DNA from: Streptomyces sp. NBRC 109706
Lineage (GTDB): Bacteria; Actinomycetota; Actinomycetes; Streptomycetales; Streptomycetaceae
Reading direction: 5' to 3'
Assembly: GCF_000974485.1 (NCBI RefSeq)
Contig: NZ_BBOM01000013.1
Span: 158,673-222,672, forward strand
DNA: 64,000 bases
This document shows, one piece after another, positions 56,148-64,000 of this stretch. The position numbers and the translations under genes were made by a program. Positions within the stretch are counted from its first letter, which is position 1; the number at the start of each line of letters is the position of its first letter. A model generated the notes under the pieces. It was not told the origin of the DNA. It did no database searches and saw only the letters and a program-made list of their open reading frames with translations.

Positions 56148-56672
56148 TCAGCGCGGCAACGGCTTCACCCACCGCTGCCAATGAGCCTCGGGGCCATACC
56201 CGTTGGCCGACCAGGCGGCCCGCGCCGACTCGTTCCGGAGCAGCACCATCGCGTCCGCCCGCCGACCCCCCAGGGCGGCGAACCGCGCCTCGGCAGCCGC
56301 CAACAACGCCGAGGCCACCCCACGCCGGCGCCAGCCGGGAGCCACCGCCAGCCGATAGAGATGACAGCGCCACCCGTCGAACCCGGCGATCACCGTACCC
56401 ACCAACTCGCCACCGCACTCCGCCAGCAACAACGCCTCCGGATCCCGCGCCACCAACCCGGCCACCCCGGCCACGTCATCACTGACGCTGGTGCCCTCGG
56501 CCGCCGTGCGCCAGAACTCCAGCACCCGCTCCACCTCCGCCACCCCGGCCGCACGAATCCCCACCCCGCCGGCCGCGCCGACGCCCGGAGCCGCGCTCGC
56601 CCCACCGGTCTCCTTTCTCTCACTGCTCTCGCTGGTCCCACCGGTCCCGTTGCTCTCAGCCATGGTCGCCAT
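56148..56672 (-). CDS. GNAT acetyltransferase
   Basis: The protein has 174 residues from ATG 56672 (ATG 56663 also possible; no strong ribosome site). A ~35-residue Ser/Gly-rich head precedes the GNAT core: EVERVLEFWRTAAEG, ALLLAECGGELVGTV, the acetyl-CoA loop LYRLAVAPGWRRRGVASALL near residue 112, and LLRNESARAAWSANGY near 148. Substrate unknown. The gene runs toward the STAS gene and may share its transcript. Confidence 0.83.
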   Translation of the reverse strand: MATMAESNGTGGTSESSERKETGGASAAPGVGAAGGVGIRAAGVAEVERVLEFWRTAAEGTSVSDDVAGVAGLVARDPEALLLAECGGELVGTVIAGFDGWRCHLYRLAVAPGWRRRGVASALLAAAEARFAALGGRRADAMVLLRNESARAAWSANGYGPEAHWQRWVKPLPR

Positions 56673-56953
56673 CCCAGCACCGGGTCCGCGCCGGCGGCCA
56701 ACGGATATCACCCCGAGACCACCGGCGGGCCCGGGGACGATTCCCAACTCCCGGAAGACCAACGGAGGATCACGTCCGAGCAGGCCACGCCGTCAGCAAC
56801 CACCAGCCGCCGGGCGCCCCCCGGCACGCCGGCACACGAAGCACGGCCGAACCAGCGGAGATCAACTCCGCTGTGGAGGGGCGGAACGTCAGTGGAGGGC
56901 GCTAACGTCATGTGAGGAGGTAATAGACTCGCTGCTGTTGAGGGGGCGCGAAC

Positions 56954-57778
56954 ATGAGTTACGGCGACGACTACGAGGACACACACGCCCGCCGCACCCC
57001 CGCCCAGACCAGAACACGCCTCCCCGACCAGCCGGAACCCTCCATCCGCCGGACCTCCTCGTCCCCGGGCCGGAACACGGTCACCATCGTGGGAGTGATC
57101 GTCCTCCTCGTCGCCGCGATCGTCTTCGCCAACCAGGCCAGAGACGACAACGACGGCCAGTCCGCCGACAACGACCAGGGCAGCCGGTCCCAACCCACCT
57201 CCCCCACCGGCGAACTCCCCGTCGAAGGCAGCACCAACGGCATCCCCTCCGGCTTCCCCCAAACAGAACAGGGCGCCCAGAGCGCAGCCGCCAACTACGC
57301 CGTAGCCCTCGGCGGCACCGGCATGTTCAACCCGACGGAACGCGAGGCGATCGTCGGCACGATCAGCTCCGCTGAGACGGTGGAGCAGCTCCTCGCCTCC
57401 TATGGCGCGGACTACAGCGAGGCCCTGAACACCGATATCGGCCTGGACAGCGAGGGCATCGCCCCCGAGGGCAGCACCTTCGTCAACCGCACGCTGCCCA
57501 TCGGCAGCAGCGTCGAGACCTACAGCACGACCACCGCCGAGGTCTCCGTCTGGTGCTCCGGCCTCTTCGGCGTGGCCGGTCTCGACTCGCTCAACCCGGT
57601 CCGCACCAGCTGGTTCACCATGCACTTCACACTGGTCTGGGAGGGCTCCGACTGGAAGGTCGTCGACACCGAACAGACCGAGGGCCCCACCCCCGTCAAC
57701 GGGGACAACCGCGTCTCCGGCGCGGAGGAAATCGCCGAAGCGGTAGAGGAATACGGGGGGTTCACCTATGCGCGCTGA
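56954..57778 (+). CDS. VirB8/TcpC-like bitopic membrane protein of the secretion operon
   Basis: The protein has 274 residues: a ~43-residue polar, cytoplasmic head, one membrane helix (VTIVGVIVLLVAAIVFANQA, residues ~43-62), a Ser/Asp/Gln-rich spacer, and a ~180-residue outer domain. That domain begins GAQSAAANYAVALGG and continues with FNPTEREAIVGTISSAETVEQLL and WFTMHFTLVWEGSDWKVV. The layout fits VirB8/TcpC-like NTF2-fold proteins of type IV secretion. It is the first gene of the operon; its last 11 bases overlap the next gene. Confidence 0.75.
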   Translation: MSYGDDYEDTHARRTPAQTRTRLPDQPEPSIRRTSSSPGRNTVTIVGVIVLLVAAIVFANQARDDNDGQSADNDQGSRSQPTSPTGELPVEGSTNGIPSGFPQTEQGAQSAAANYAVALGGTGMFNPTEREAIVGTISSAETVEQLLASYGADYSEALNTDIGLDSEGIAPEGSTFVNRTLPIGSSVETYSTTTAEVSVWCSGLFGVAGLDSLNPVRTSWFTMHFTLVWEGSDWKVVDTEQTEGPTPVNGDNRVSGAEEIAEAVEEYGGFTYAR

Positions 57779-59054
57779 GACCCGGAGGCGACTCACCGCC
57801 CTCACCCTCGCCCCGGTGGGCCTGCTCGCCGCCGGCGTCGCCACCGCCCCGGCCGCGCACGCCGACGAGGAGGAGAACCCCGAGTGCGCGCGGATCCCCG
57901 GCCCCGCCAGGGACTACTGCGAGGGGGATGGTGACGGTGGTGGCGGCGGTGGTGAGGGCGGTGGAGGGGGGGCGTCGCTCAACGACTCGCTCGACCCGCT
58001 GTCCTCCCTGGCGCGCGGCTGCGCCGACGCCGCCGCCTGGATCGTCAACGAGCTCTCCGATCTGGTCGCCGCCACCACCAACGTCGACTTCACCAACGCG
58101 TCGTTCCTCCGCCAGTACGCCGTGGTCTTCGCCGCCTCCACCGTCCTGACCCTGATCCTCTGGCTGCTGGCCATCGTCAAACGCGCCATCCGCGGCGTCC
58201 CCCTGACCACCGCCGTCTCCGAGGCCATCGGATTCCTCTGGCTCACCGTGATGGCCTCCGCCTTCACCCCGTTGATCCTCTACGCCGTGGTCTCCGCCAC
58301 GGACGGCGTCACCGACGCCATCGTCGCCGGCACCGGGGACAACTCCGACGCCTTCTTCGGCGACTTCGCCGCCGCCCTGGAGTCCGGGGAGAGCATCGGC
58401 GGCGGCCCCATCATGCTGATCGTGGTCTCGCTGATCTCCATCCTGGCCGCCGGCGTGCTCGCGCTCGAACTGGTCATCAGAGCCGCCATGTTGTACGTCG
58501 GCGCACTGCTGGGCACCGCCGTCTACGCGGGCCTGGTCGACAAGAACCTCTGGAGCCATGTCCGACGTTGGGCCGGCATCATGATCGCGATCATCATGAT
58601 CAAACCGGTCATCGTGATCGTCCTCGGCCTGGCCGCGGCCCTCACCACCGCCGAAGGCCCCACCGCCACCTCGTCGATCATCTCCGGGCTGGCCATCATC
58701 CTGCTGGCCATCTTCGCCTCCGCCATGATCTACCGCTTCGTCCCCGGCTTCGGCGACGAGATCGTGAACCACCGCCAGATGCGTCAGGACACCTCAAGCC
58801 GCGCCGCGAAGGCCGCCATCTCCAGCCCCGCCACCATGCTCCGCCAGGGCATGAGCACCCATGGCACCCGGGAGGGCGGCGGTGGAGGAGGCGCCTCCGG
58901 GGGCGGCGGAGGCGGAGGCGGCGCCCGCCCCACCAACCCGGTGGCCGGTGGAGTCGCGGCGCACAGTACCCGTTCGGGCCAGAGCGGTTCGTCATCGTCC
59001 TCGGAAGCAGGCAACCGCCGGGGAAATCCGGGGAATCGAAGGGATAGCCGGTGA
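57768..59054 (+). CDS. VirB6/TrbL-like polytopic membrane protein
   Basis: The protein has 428 residues. A Sec signal (ALTLAPVGLLAAGVATAPAAHA, residues ~10-32) is followed by a Gly-rich loop, then about six hydrophobic helices between residues ~115 and 325 (FLRQYAVVFAASTVLTLILW, IMLIVVSLISILAAGVLALE, IMIAIIMIKPVIVIVLGLAA). A glycine- and serine-rich cytoplasmic tail of ~100 residues completes it. This matches VirB6/TrbL-type channel proteins. The GGGGGGG runs at both ends are low-complexity. It overlaps its neighbours on both sides (11 and 4 bases), so expression is tightly coupled. Confidence 0.78.
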   Translation: MRAETRRRLTALTLAPVGLLAAGVATAPAAHADEEENPECARIPGPARDYCEGDGDGGGGGGEGGGGGASLNDSLDPLSSLARGCADAAAWIVNELSDLVAATTNVDFTNASFLRQYAVVFAASTVLTLILWLLAIVKRAIRGVPLTTAVSEAIGFLWLTVMASAFTPLILYAVVSATDGVTDAIVAGTGDNSDAFFGDFAAALESGESIGGGPIMLIVVSLISILAAGVLALELVIRAAMLYVGALLGTAVYAGLVDKNLWSHVRRWAGIMIAIIMIKPVIVIVLGLAAALTTAEGPTATSSIISGLAIILLAIFASAMIYRFVPGFGDEIVNHRQMRQDTSSRAAKAAISSPATMLRQGMSTHGTREGGGGGGASGGGGGGGGARPTNPVAGGVAAHSTRSGQSGSSSSSEAGNRRGNPGNRRDSR

Positions 59055-60604
59055 CCGCCCCACCGCAGACGTTGACCCGTCGCCGCACCTATCTCATCGG
59101 GCGCGCCCGCCCGCAGGCCATCGTCGGCCGCAACCGCGAGACCGGCGAGATCGCGCTGATCGTCGTGGGCGCGTTCTTCGGGATGATGAGCGGCATCCTC
59201 ATCCCTGCCCTCACCGCCAGGATCGTCGGCCTGGTCGGCTTCCCCATGCTCGCCCTGGCGGCCGTCTACGTCCCCTACAACGGCCGCACGTTCTACAGGT
59301 GGTTCGAGATCAACCGCTCCTTCCGCCGCCTCCTGCGGCGCGGCGCCACATACCGGTCCGCCGCCCCCGAGGCGGGCACCCTCATCAACGGTCGCGAGAT
59401 CGAGATCGGCACGCCGCCCGGCGTGGGCCGGATCCAGTGGGTGGCCGCCCCGTTCGGCCCCGACGAGCTGGCCGTGCTGCTCCACACCGACCGCCGCACC
59501 ATCACCACGGCGATCGAGATCGAGGGCCCGGGCGTCGGCCTCAGGGACAGCGAGGACCAGGAGGCCCTGGTCGAACGTTTCGGCACGCTGCTGAAGCATG
59601 TGGCCAACGGCGACGGCCATGTCACCCGGCTGCAGATGCTCGCCCGCACCCTGCCCGCCGACCCCGACGCCCACGCCAACGACGTGCGGGAGCGCGGCGA
59701 CCAGGCCGCGCCGGCCTGGATCCAGGACTCCTACGACCAGCTCCAGTCCATGGTGTCCACTTCGAGCGAGCAGCACCGCGCCTATCTGGTCGCCTGTATG
59801 AACCACTCGCGCGAGCTGAGCAACGAGGCCAGCACCATCGCCAAGGCGTCCAGGGCGCAACGCGGACAGCGCCGCCTCTCCAGGGATGAGGCCCTGGCGA
59901 TCGTCATGGCCCGCGAACTGACCGATATCTGCGCACGGTTGACCGAGGCCGACATCCGGGTACGGCAGCCGCTCGGCGAGGCCAGGCTCGCCTCCCTGAT
60001 CCACTCGATGTACGACCCCGACCACCCCATCGACCATCTCCAGGCGATGTCCAAGCGCAACGCCTGGCCCGCCGAGTTGGACGCCCGCGAGCCCACCTTC
60101 CTCCAGGCGAAGACCCGCGAGTCCGGCACCCGCGAGCCCTGGTGCCACGCCACGGCCTGGGTCAAGGAGTGGCCACTGACCCCCGTCGGCGTCAACTTCC
60201 TCGCCCCGCTGCTGGTCCACACCCCCGATGTCATCCGCACGGTCGCCGTCTGCATGGATCTGGAACCGACCGAGCTGGCCATCGAGCGGATGCTCACCGA
60301 GAAGACCAACGACGAGGCCGAGGCGTCCCGCGCCGCCAAGATGAACCGCACGGTCGACCCCCGCGATGTCGCGGCACACAACCGGGTCGACCAGCGCGGC
60401 GACGACCTCGCCTCCGGCGCCGCCGGCGTCAACCTCGTCGGCTATCTGACGGTCTCCTCCCCCAACCCCGAGTCGCTGGCCCGCGACAAGCGGACCATCC
60501 GTGCCTCGGCCGGCAAGTCCTATCTCAAGCTGGAGTGGTGCGACCGCGAGCACCACCGCGCCTTCGTCAACACCCTGCCCTTCGCCACCGGCATCAGACG
60601 GTGA
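59051..60604 (+). CDS. SCO6880-type secretion/conjugation protein
   Basis: The protein has 517 residues; GTG overlaps the previous stop (GTGA). Two membrane helices occur near residues 33-75 (IALIVVGAFFGMMSGILIPAL, IVGLVGFPMLALAAVYVPYN), typical of PrgI-like proteins. A long soluble part follows with RRLLRRGATYRSAAPEAG, EIEGPGVGLRDSEDQEALVE, SYDQLQSMVSTSSEQHRAYL and ELAIERMLTEKTNDEAEA. SCO6880-family proteins of Streptomyces accompany VirB4-type ATPases and may act as the N-terminal half of a split TraC/VirB4. Function otherwise unknown. Confidence 0.82.
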   Translation: MTAPPQTLTRRRTYLIGRARPQAIVGRNRETGEIALIVVGAFFGMMSGILIPALTARIVGLVGFPMLALAAVYVPYNGRTFYRWFEINRSFRRLLRRGATYRSAAPEAGTLINGREIEIGTPPGVGRIQWVAAPFGPDELAVLLHTDRRTITTAIEIEGPGVGLRDSEDQEALVERFGTLLKHVANGDGHVTRLQMLARTLPADPDAHANDVRERGDQAAPAWIQDSYDQLQSMVSTSSEQHRAYLVACMNHSRELSNEASTIAKASRAQRGQRRLSRDEALAIVMARELTDICARLTEADIRVRQPLGEARLASLIHSMYDPDHPIDHLQAMSKRNAWPAELDAREPTFLQAKTRESGTREPWCHATAWVKEWPLTPVGVNFLAPLLVHTPDVIRTVAVCMDLEPTELAIERMLTEKTNDEAEASRAAKMNRTVDPRDVAAHNRVDQRGDDLASGAAGVNLVGYLTVSSPNPESLARDKRTIRASAGKSYLKLEWCDREHHRAFVNTLPFATGIRR

Positions 60605-60607
60605 CCC

Positions 60608-60700
60608 ATGGCCGAGTCCCCGAACGCCTCACCCCAGTCCCCGACCCACCCGTTGGACCCGACGAACCCGCCGCCCGACCACGGCCGGTCCGCACGGTGA
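60608..60700 (+). CDS. possible 30-residue proline-rich peptide
   Basis: The ATG at 60608 starts 3 bases after the SCO6880-type stop and runs 30 codons to TGA at 60698-60700, ending 13 bases before the VirB4-like ATG. The product is Pro/Ser/Asp-rich (PTHPLDPTNPPPDHG). There is no good ribosome site other than translational reinitiation. It fills the only gap in an otherwise overlapping operon, which is the sole reason to keep it. Confidence 0.3.
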   Translation: MAESPNASPQSPTHPLDPTNPPPDHGRSAR

Positions 60701-60713
60701 AGGAGGTGCCGCC

Positions 60714-62123
60714 ATGCCGCCCCGCGACCCACTGAACGCCATCACCGAGGCATTCACCAGCCTGCTCTTCGGCAGGACCGAAAGCACCCGGCTACCGGTA
60801 CGCACCTCCACCGGACAGGCCCAGGCCGTCTATCTCCCCACCGCCGCCCCCGGTCTCGGCGACTCCGGCGTGATCATCGGCCGCGAGGTGTACTCCGGCA
60901 AGGGCTATATCTACGACCCCTTCCAGCTCTACGGCCAGCAGCTCCCCGCCCCGCACTGGCTGGTGCTCGGCGAGTCGGGCAACGGCAAGTCGGCGCTGGA
61001 GAAGACCTATGTGCTGCGCCAACTCCGCTTCCGCGACCGACAGGTGGTGGTCCTCGACGCACAGGGCGAGGACGGCGTCGGCGAATGGAACCTGATCGCC
61101 CAGGAGTTGGGCATCACCCCCATCCGGCTGGACCCGATGGCCGCCCTCGACGGCGATATCCGGCTCAACCCGCTCGACCCCGCGATCACCACCACCGGCC
61201 AACTCGCCCTGCTCCGCACCATCATCGAGGTGGCCCTCGGCCGCTCCCTCGACGAACGCGCCGGCTTCGCCCTCAAGGTGGCCCACGCCTATGTCAACCA
61301 GACCATGGTGGACCGCCAACCCATCCTGACCGATATCGTCGAACGCCTCCGCCACCCGCTGCCCGAAGCCGCGGACGCGATGAACGTGGCCCTCGAAGAC
61401 GTCCGGGCCTGGGGGCTCGATGTCGCCCTGGTGCTCGACCGACTGGTCGACGGCGACCTGCGCGGCATGTTCGACGGCCCCACCACGGTCGGCATCGATC
61501 TCGACGCGCCGCTGATCGTCTTCGACCTCTCCCATATCGACCGCAACTCCATCGCGATGCCGATCCTGATGGCGATCGTCGGCATCTGGCTGGAGCACAC
61601 CTGGATCAGGCCCGACCGCAGAAAGCGCATCTTCCTGGTCGAGGAGGCGTGGCACATCATCAACTCGCCGTCGGTCGCGCAGCTCTTCCAACGGCTGCTC
61701 AAGTTCGGCCGCCGGCTCGGCCTTTCCTTTGTCGCGGTGGTCCACCATCTCTCCGACGTGGTGGACGGCGCCGCCGCCAAGGAGGCCGCGGCCATCCTCA
61801 AGATGGCCTCCACCCGCACCGTCTACGCCCAGAAGTCCGACGAGGCGAGAGCCACGGGCCAGGTCCTCGGCCTCCCCCGTTGGGCCGTCGAGATCATCCC
61901 CACCCTCACCCCCGGCATGGCCGTCTGGGACGTCAACGGCAATGTCCAGGTGGTGAAACACCTGGTCACAGAGGCGGAACGGCCGCTGGTCTTCACCGAC
62001 CGGGCCATGACGGAGTCCTCCTCCGCGCTGGAGGTCGCGGAGATCGCCGAGGACGACGACCCCTTCGAGGCCGAGACGGAGGCCCGGGTGATGTCCTTCG
62101 AGAAGCGCCAGGGCGTGGGGTAG
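60714..62123 (+). CDS. VirB4/TraC-like secretion ATPase
   Basis: The protein has 469 residues from ATG 60714 with an AAGGAGGTG ribosome site. Walker A is LVLGESGNGKSALEKT near residue 83; the Walker B acidic pair is IFLVEEAWHIIN near 306. SFVAVVHHLSDVVDG and RTVYAQKSDEARATGQVLGL follow, as in VirB4 C-terminal ATPase domains. It lacks the VirB4 N-terminal half, which the SCO6880-type protein may supply. It should energise assembly or transport by a type IV secretion-like machine at the membrane. Confidence 0.88.
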   Translation: MPPRDPLNAITEAFTSLLFGRTESTRLPVRTSTGQAQAVYLPTAAPGLGDSGVIIGREVYSGKGYIYDPFQLYGQQLPAPHWLVLGESGNGKSALEKTYVLRQLRFRDRQVVVLDAQGEDGVGEWNLIAQELGITPIRLDPMAALDGDIRLNPLDPAITTTGQLALLRTIIEVALGRSLDERAGFALKVAHAYVNQTMVDRQPILTDIVERLRHPLPEAADAMNVALEDVRAWGLDVALVLDRLVDGDLRGMFDGPTTVGIDLDAPLIVFDLSHIDRNSIAMPILMAIVGIWLEHTWIRPDRRKRIFLVEEAWHIINSPSVAQLFQRLLKFGRRLGLSFVAVVHHLSDVVDGAAAKEAAAILKMASTRTVYAQKSDEARATGQVLGLPRWAVEIIPTLTPGMAVWDVNGNVQVVKHLVTEAERPLVFTDRAMTESSSALEVAEIAEDDDPFEAETEARVMSFEKRQGVG

Positions 62124-62133
62124 GGCGGCCGCC

Positions 62134-63378
62134 ATGTCCCAGCACGAGCAGTCGTCCGCTCCCCCGCCGCCTTCGGGCCCGCAGCGGCGCGGGGGCGGGG
62201 TGCCCGACACCCTGCTGCTCGCCGGGCTCGGCCTGCTGGTCAGCCTTGCCGCGCTCACCTGGTCGGCGACGGGCATCGGCGGCTGGCTGCGCCACGGCGG
62301 TTGGCCCGACGGCGTCTCCTTCCTCCGCACCGGTCAGGCGTTGAAAAGCTTTCTCACCGCGCCAGGTGACATCCCCGGCGCCTGGCCCGCGGCCGAACCC
62401 GCCGCCCTGCCCAGCGCGCGCCTGCTCTGGCTGCTCTTCTTCGCCCAGGTGGTGCTGCTCTTCTCGCTGGTGCTCTGGTTCTCCGTGCGCTGGGCCCGCT
62501 GGCGTGCCCGGCGCGACGCGCGCAGGATCGTCCGGACCTTCCCACCCGAGCCGGAGCCGGCGGACCGGCCGACCGCGCCGACCTCGTCAACCGAACAGCC
62601 CCCGGCGGTCGGGGAGTTCAGCCGGCCCCAGGTCCCGCGTGCCCGGTCGACGCCGCCGCCCATGGTCGATCCGGTGGGCGCGGTGCTGGACGCCCCCGAG
62701 GGCCTGGTCGTGGTCGATCCCGAGGGCACGCTCTGGGCGAAGACCGCGAAGCAGCGCGGCCGACGCGGCCCGGTGCATGTCTACGACCCGGGGCATCTCA
62801 CGGAGGCCCCCGTCCGCCTGCGCTGGGCACCGCAGCGGGACTGCGCCGAGATGTCGCACGCCAGGGAACGAGCGACCCGGCTGCTCGCCCCGGTCCGCCC
62901 CCGGGAGCCCGTCTTCCAACTGGACGCGGACACCGCCGAGACGCTGCTGCGCTGCTTTCTGCACGCCGCCGCGCTGGCCGGCGAGTCCTTCCAGCAGATC
63001 CCACGCTGGGCGAGCGGCCGCTCGGCGGGGGAGCCGGGCAAGATCCTGCGCACCCATCCCGGCGCCGCCGGCGGCGCGGCCATGGAGCTGGAGAGCGCCC
63101 TCACCGTCCATCCGGGTCGCCGCGACGCGGCTCTCCGGCTGATCAGCGAGGCGCTGCGCCCGCTGGACCAGGTGCATATCCGCCAGTCCTGTTCTCCCGG
63201 GCGGGTGGACGGACTGGCGTTGGACAACCTCGCCAACGAGGGCGCCACGCTCTATGTGGTGGGCGCCGGCGCAGATACGGCGGGCCTCAGATCAGCTCTG
63301 ATCCACGCGGTCACCGAGGAGCAGCCGCGACTGACCCTGATAGACGCCGACGGCACCGTCTCCGACCCGATGGGCTAG
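62134..63378 (+). CDS. membrane protein of the secretion operon
   Basis: The protein has 414 residues. One hydrophobic segment lies near residues 26-47 (TLLLAGLGLLVSLAALTWSA), another near 92-112 (ARLLWLLFFAQVVLLFSLVLWF). A cytoplasmic part follows with GAVLDAPEGLVVVDPEGTLW, VHVYDPGHLTEAPVRLRW and HARERATRLLAPV. The VDPEGTLW...YDPG part resembles the N-terminal region of VirD4/TraG-type coupling proteins, but no Walker A or B is present, so it may be a truncated or accessory coupling-protein relative. Its stop shares the palindrome CTAG with the convergent GNAT stop. Confidence 0.7.
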   Translation: MSQHEQSSAPPPPSGPQRRGGGVPDTLLLAGLGLLVSLAALTWSATGIGGWLRHGGWPDGVSFLRTGQALKSFLTAPGDIPGAWPAAEPAALPSARLLWLLFFAQVVLLFSLVLWFSVRWARWRARRDARRIVRTFPPEPEPADRPTAPTSSTEQPPAVGEFSRPQVPRARSTPPPMVDPVGAVLDAPEGLVVVDPEGTLWAKTAKQRGRRGPVHVYDPGHLTEAPVRLRWAPQRDCAEMSHARERATRLLAPVRPREPVFQLDADTAETLLRCFLHAAALAGESFQQIPRWASGRSAGEPGKILRTHPGAAGGAAMELESALTVHPGRRDAALRLISEALRPLDQVHIRQSCSPGRVDGLALDNLANEGATLYVVGAGADTAGLRSALIHAVTEEQPRLTLIDADGTVSDPMG

Positions 63379-63911
63379 TGCCCGACGGGGGGCTGGTGCT
63401 GCGGCCCCGTGCCCCGGCCCTGGCCGGCCCTGGGGCGACGGTAGACCAACTCGTAGGCGCACAACGAGGCGTCGCGGGGGTCGGGCGAGGTGGTGCCGGT
63501 GCGGCGGAAACCCAGATTCTGGTAGAACCGCGCGGCCCTGGCATTGTGCTGGTGTACCCGCAGCCGCACGTCGAGGTCGCCGGCCCAGTCCATGGCGGCC
63601 CGCATGAGCTGGGCGCCCAGGCCGGTGCCGCGGTGTTCGGGCGCCAGATAGACGCCCATCACCTCGGCATAGGCACCGCCGGTGTCGATCTTCACCATGC
63701 CGACCCAGCGGCCGTCGTCGGTCTCGCCGACAAATGTCACGACCTCTCCACCGGAGGCGCGTCGTTCCCACTCCCCCCGGGTGAGTCGCTCGGCCTCCTC
63801 ATAGGGCTCCAGGAAGGCCATGGGTGCCACCGCATCCCGCAGCGCGGCCAGGCGCAACTCCCGTAGCTGCTCCCAGTCTTCACGCCGGCTCTGTCGAATG
63901 CGGTACCCCAT
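63375..63911 (-). CDS. GNAT acetyltransferase
   Basis: The protein has 178 residues from ATG 63911 (MGYRIRQSRREDWEQL). GNAT motifs: GETDDGRWVGMVKIDTGG, then AEVMGVYLAPEHRGTGLGAQLM near residue 81 (acetyl-CoA loop RGTGLG), and HQHNARAARFYQNLGFRRTG near 120. Substrate unknown. The stop codon (TAG) overlaps that of the convergent secretion gene by four bases (CTAG), so transcripts of the two must overlap. Confidence 0.88.
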   Translation of the reverse strand: MGYRIRQSRREDWEQLRELRLAALRDAVAPMAFLEPYEEAERLTRGEWERRASGGEVVTFVGETDDGRWVGMVKIDTGGAYAEVMGVYLAPEHRGTGLGAQLMRAAMDWAGDLDVRLRVHQHNARAARFYQNLGFRRTGTTSPDPRDASLCAYELVYRRPRAGQGRGTGPQHQPPVGH

Positions 63912-64000
63912 GCGGTGATGTTGCCATCGGCGGCAGCGCTTCGCAACGCGTGTCCTCGTTGCGGAACGCAAAAAAAAAGGGGGTGGGGTTCACCGATTGA
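63912..64000. other. right edge, A9 tract
   Basis: No gene start or end can be placed here. A run of nine A residues (63970-63978) followed by GGGGGTGGGG is unusual in this GC-rich sequence. On the minus strand it reads CCCCACCCCC then T9, like the U-run of a terminator whose hairpin would lie beyond the edge. Confidence 0.3.

Noticed and set aside
56954..63378. Calling the secretion operon a mobile element
   Set aside because: No integrase, relaxase, attachment repeats, tRNA target or base-composition change is visible in the window.
1..64000. tRNA or rRNA genes
   Set aside because: No cloverleaf with a TTC-type T-arm and CCA-compatible acceptor, nor rRNA conserved segments, were found on either strand by eye.

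Overview
The window is about 72% G+C, with dense, mostly short-spaced genes, many GTG starts and 4-base ATGA/GTGA overlaps. It carries several markers typical of Streptomyces and close relatives: BldD/CdgB-type c-di-GMP control, a DasR site before nagK, CIRCE-controlled groEL, futalosine menaquinone genes, XRE/DUF397 pairs and TerD proteins. It reads as a core chromosomal region of a streptomycete with accessory inserts. All family calls come from reading the translations by eye; no database search was run.

Layout. 1-9.2 kb: the end of an unknown gene, a membrane PH-like protein, a HelD-like RNA polymerase recycling helicase, an HD phosphohydrolase, an MFS drug-efflux transporter, a DUF4031 pair, then a cell-wall sugar recycling operon (RpiR regulator, murQ, APH-type kinase). 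9.2-17.3 kb: an accessory stretch. It holds a minus-strand operon (GRDP-like protein, methyltransferase, APH kinase, possible 22-residue peptide, methyltransferase) facing an XRE-TPR regulator, a WhiJ-like XRE regulator with two duplicated DUF397 genes, and a divergent operon of two degenerate Nudix proteins around three small proteins. 17.3-23.8 kb: a secreted LytM-like protein, groEL with two CIRCE operators, a cold-shock gene, thrC with a ThiS/CysO-like sulfur carrier behind a SAM-I riboswitch, and gpgS.

23.9-36.9 kb: otsA and otsB face each other across an 0.83-kb mosaic repeat array. Next comes an amino-sugar catabolic block (SIS isomerase; nagK-nagA-aldolase behind a DasR box), a CBM-like membrane protein, cdgB with BldD-type and Crp-type sites upstream, a flavin reductase, ArfB and TerD. 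36.9-49.9 kb: three futalosine-pathway genes (mqnC, mqnA, mqnE) plus a UbiX-type gene, interleaved with regulators, a frameshifted Ser/Thr kinase, a second cold-shock gene, an RsbW-like ATPase and a DAACS symporter. That symporter is preceded by a leaderless, cysteine-rich leader peptide, so it is probably a cystine transporter under cysteine attenuation.

50-64 kb: a lipoprotein, an O-methyltransferase, an Fpg/Nei glycosylase, a kinase-TerD fusion, an ECF sigma factor with SnoaL-like tail overlapping an antisense STAS gene, two GNAT acetyltransferases, and a compact type IV secretion-like operon (VirB8-, VirB6-, SCO6880-, VirB4-like and one more membrane protein) with no relaxase in view.

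The strongest second-look items are the SAM riboswitch whose P1 helix covers the thrC ribosome site, the cysteine leader peptide before the symporter, the otsA-otsB repeat array, the relaxase-less secretion operon, and the methyltransferase/kinase/peptide operon at 9.2-12.3 kb.
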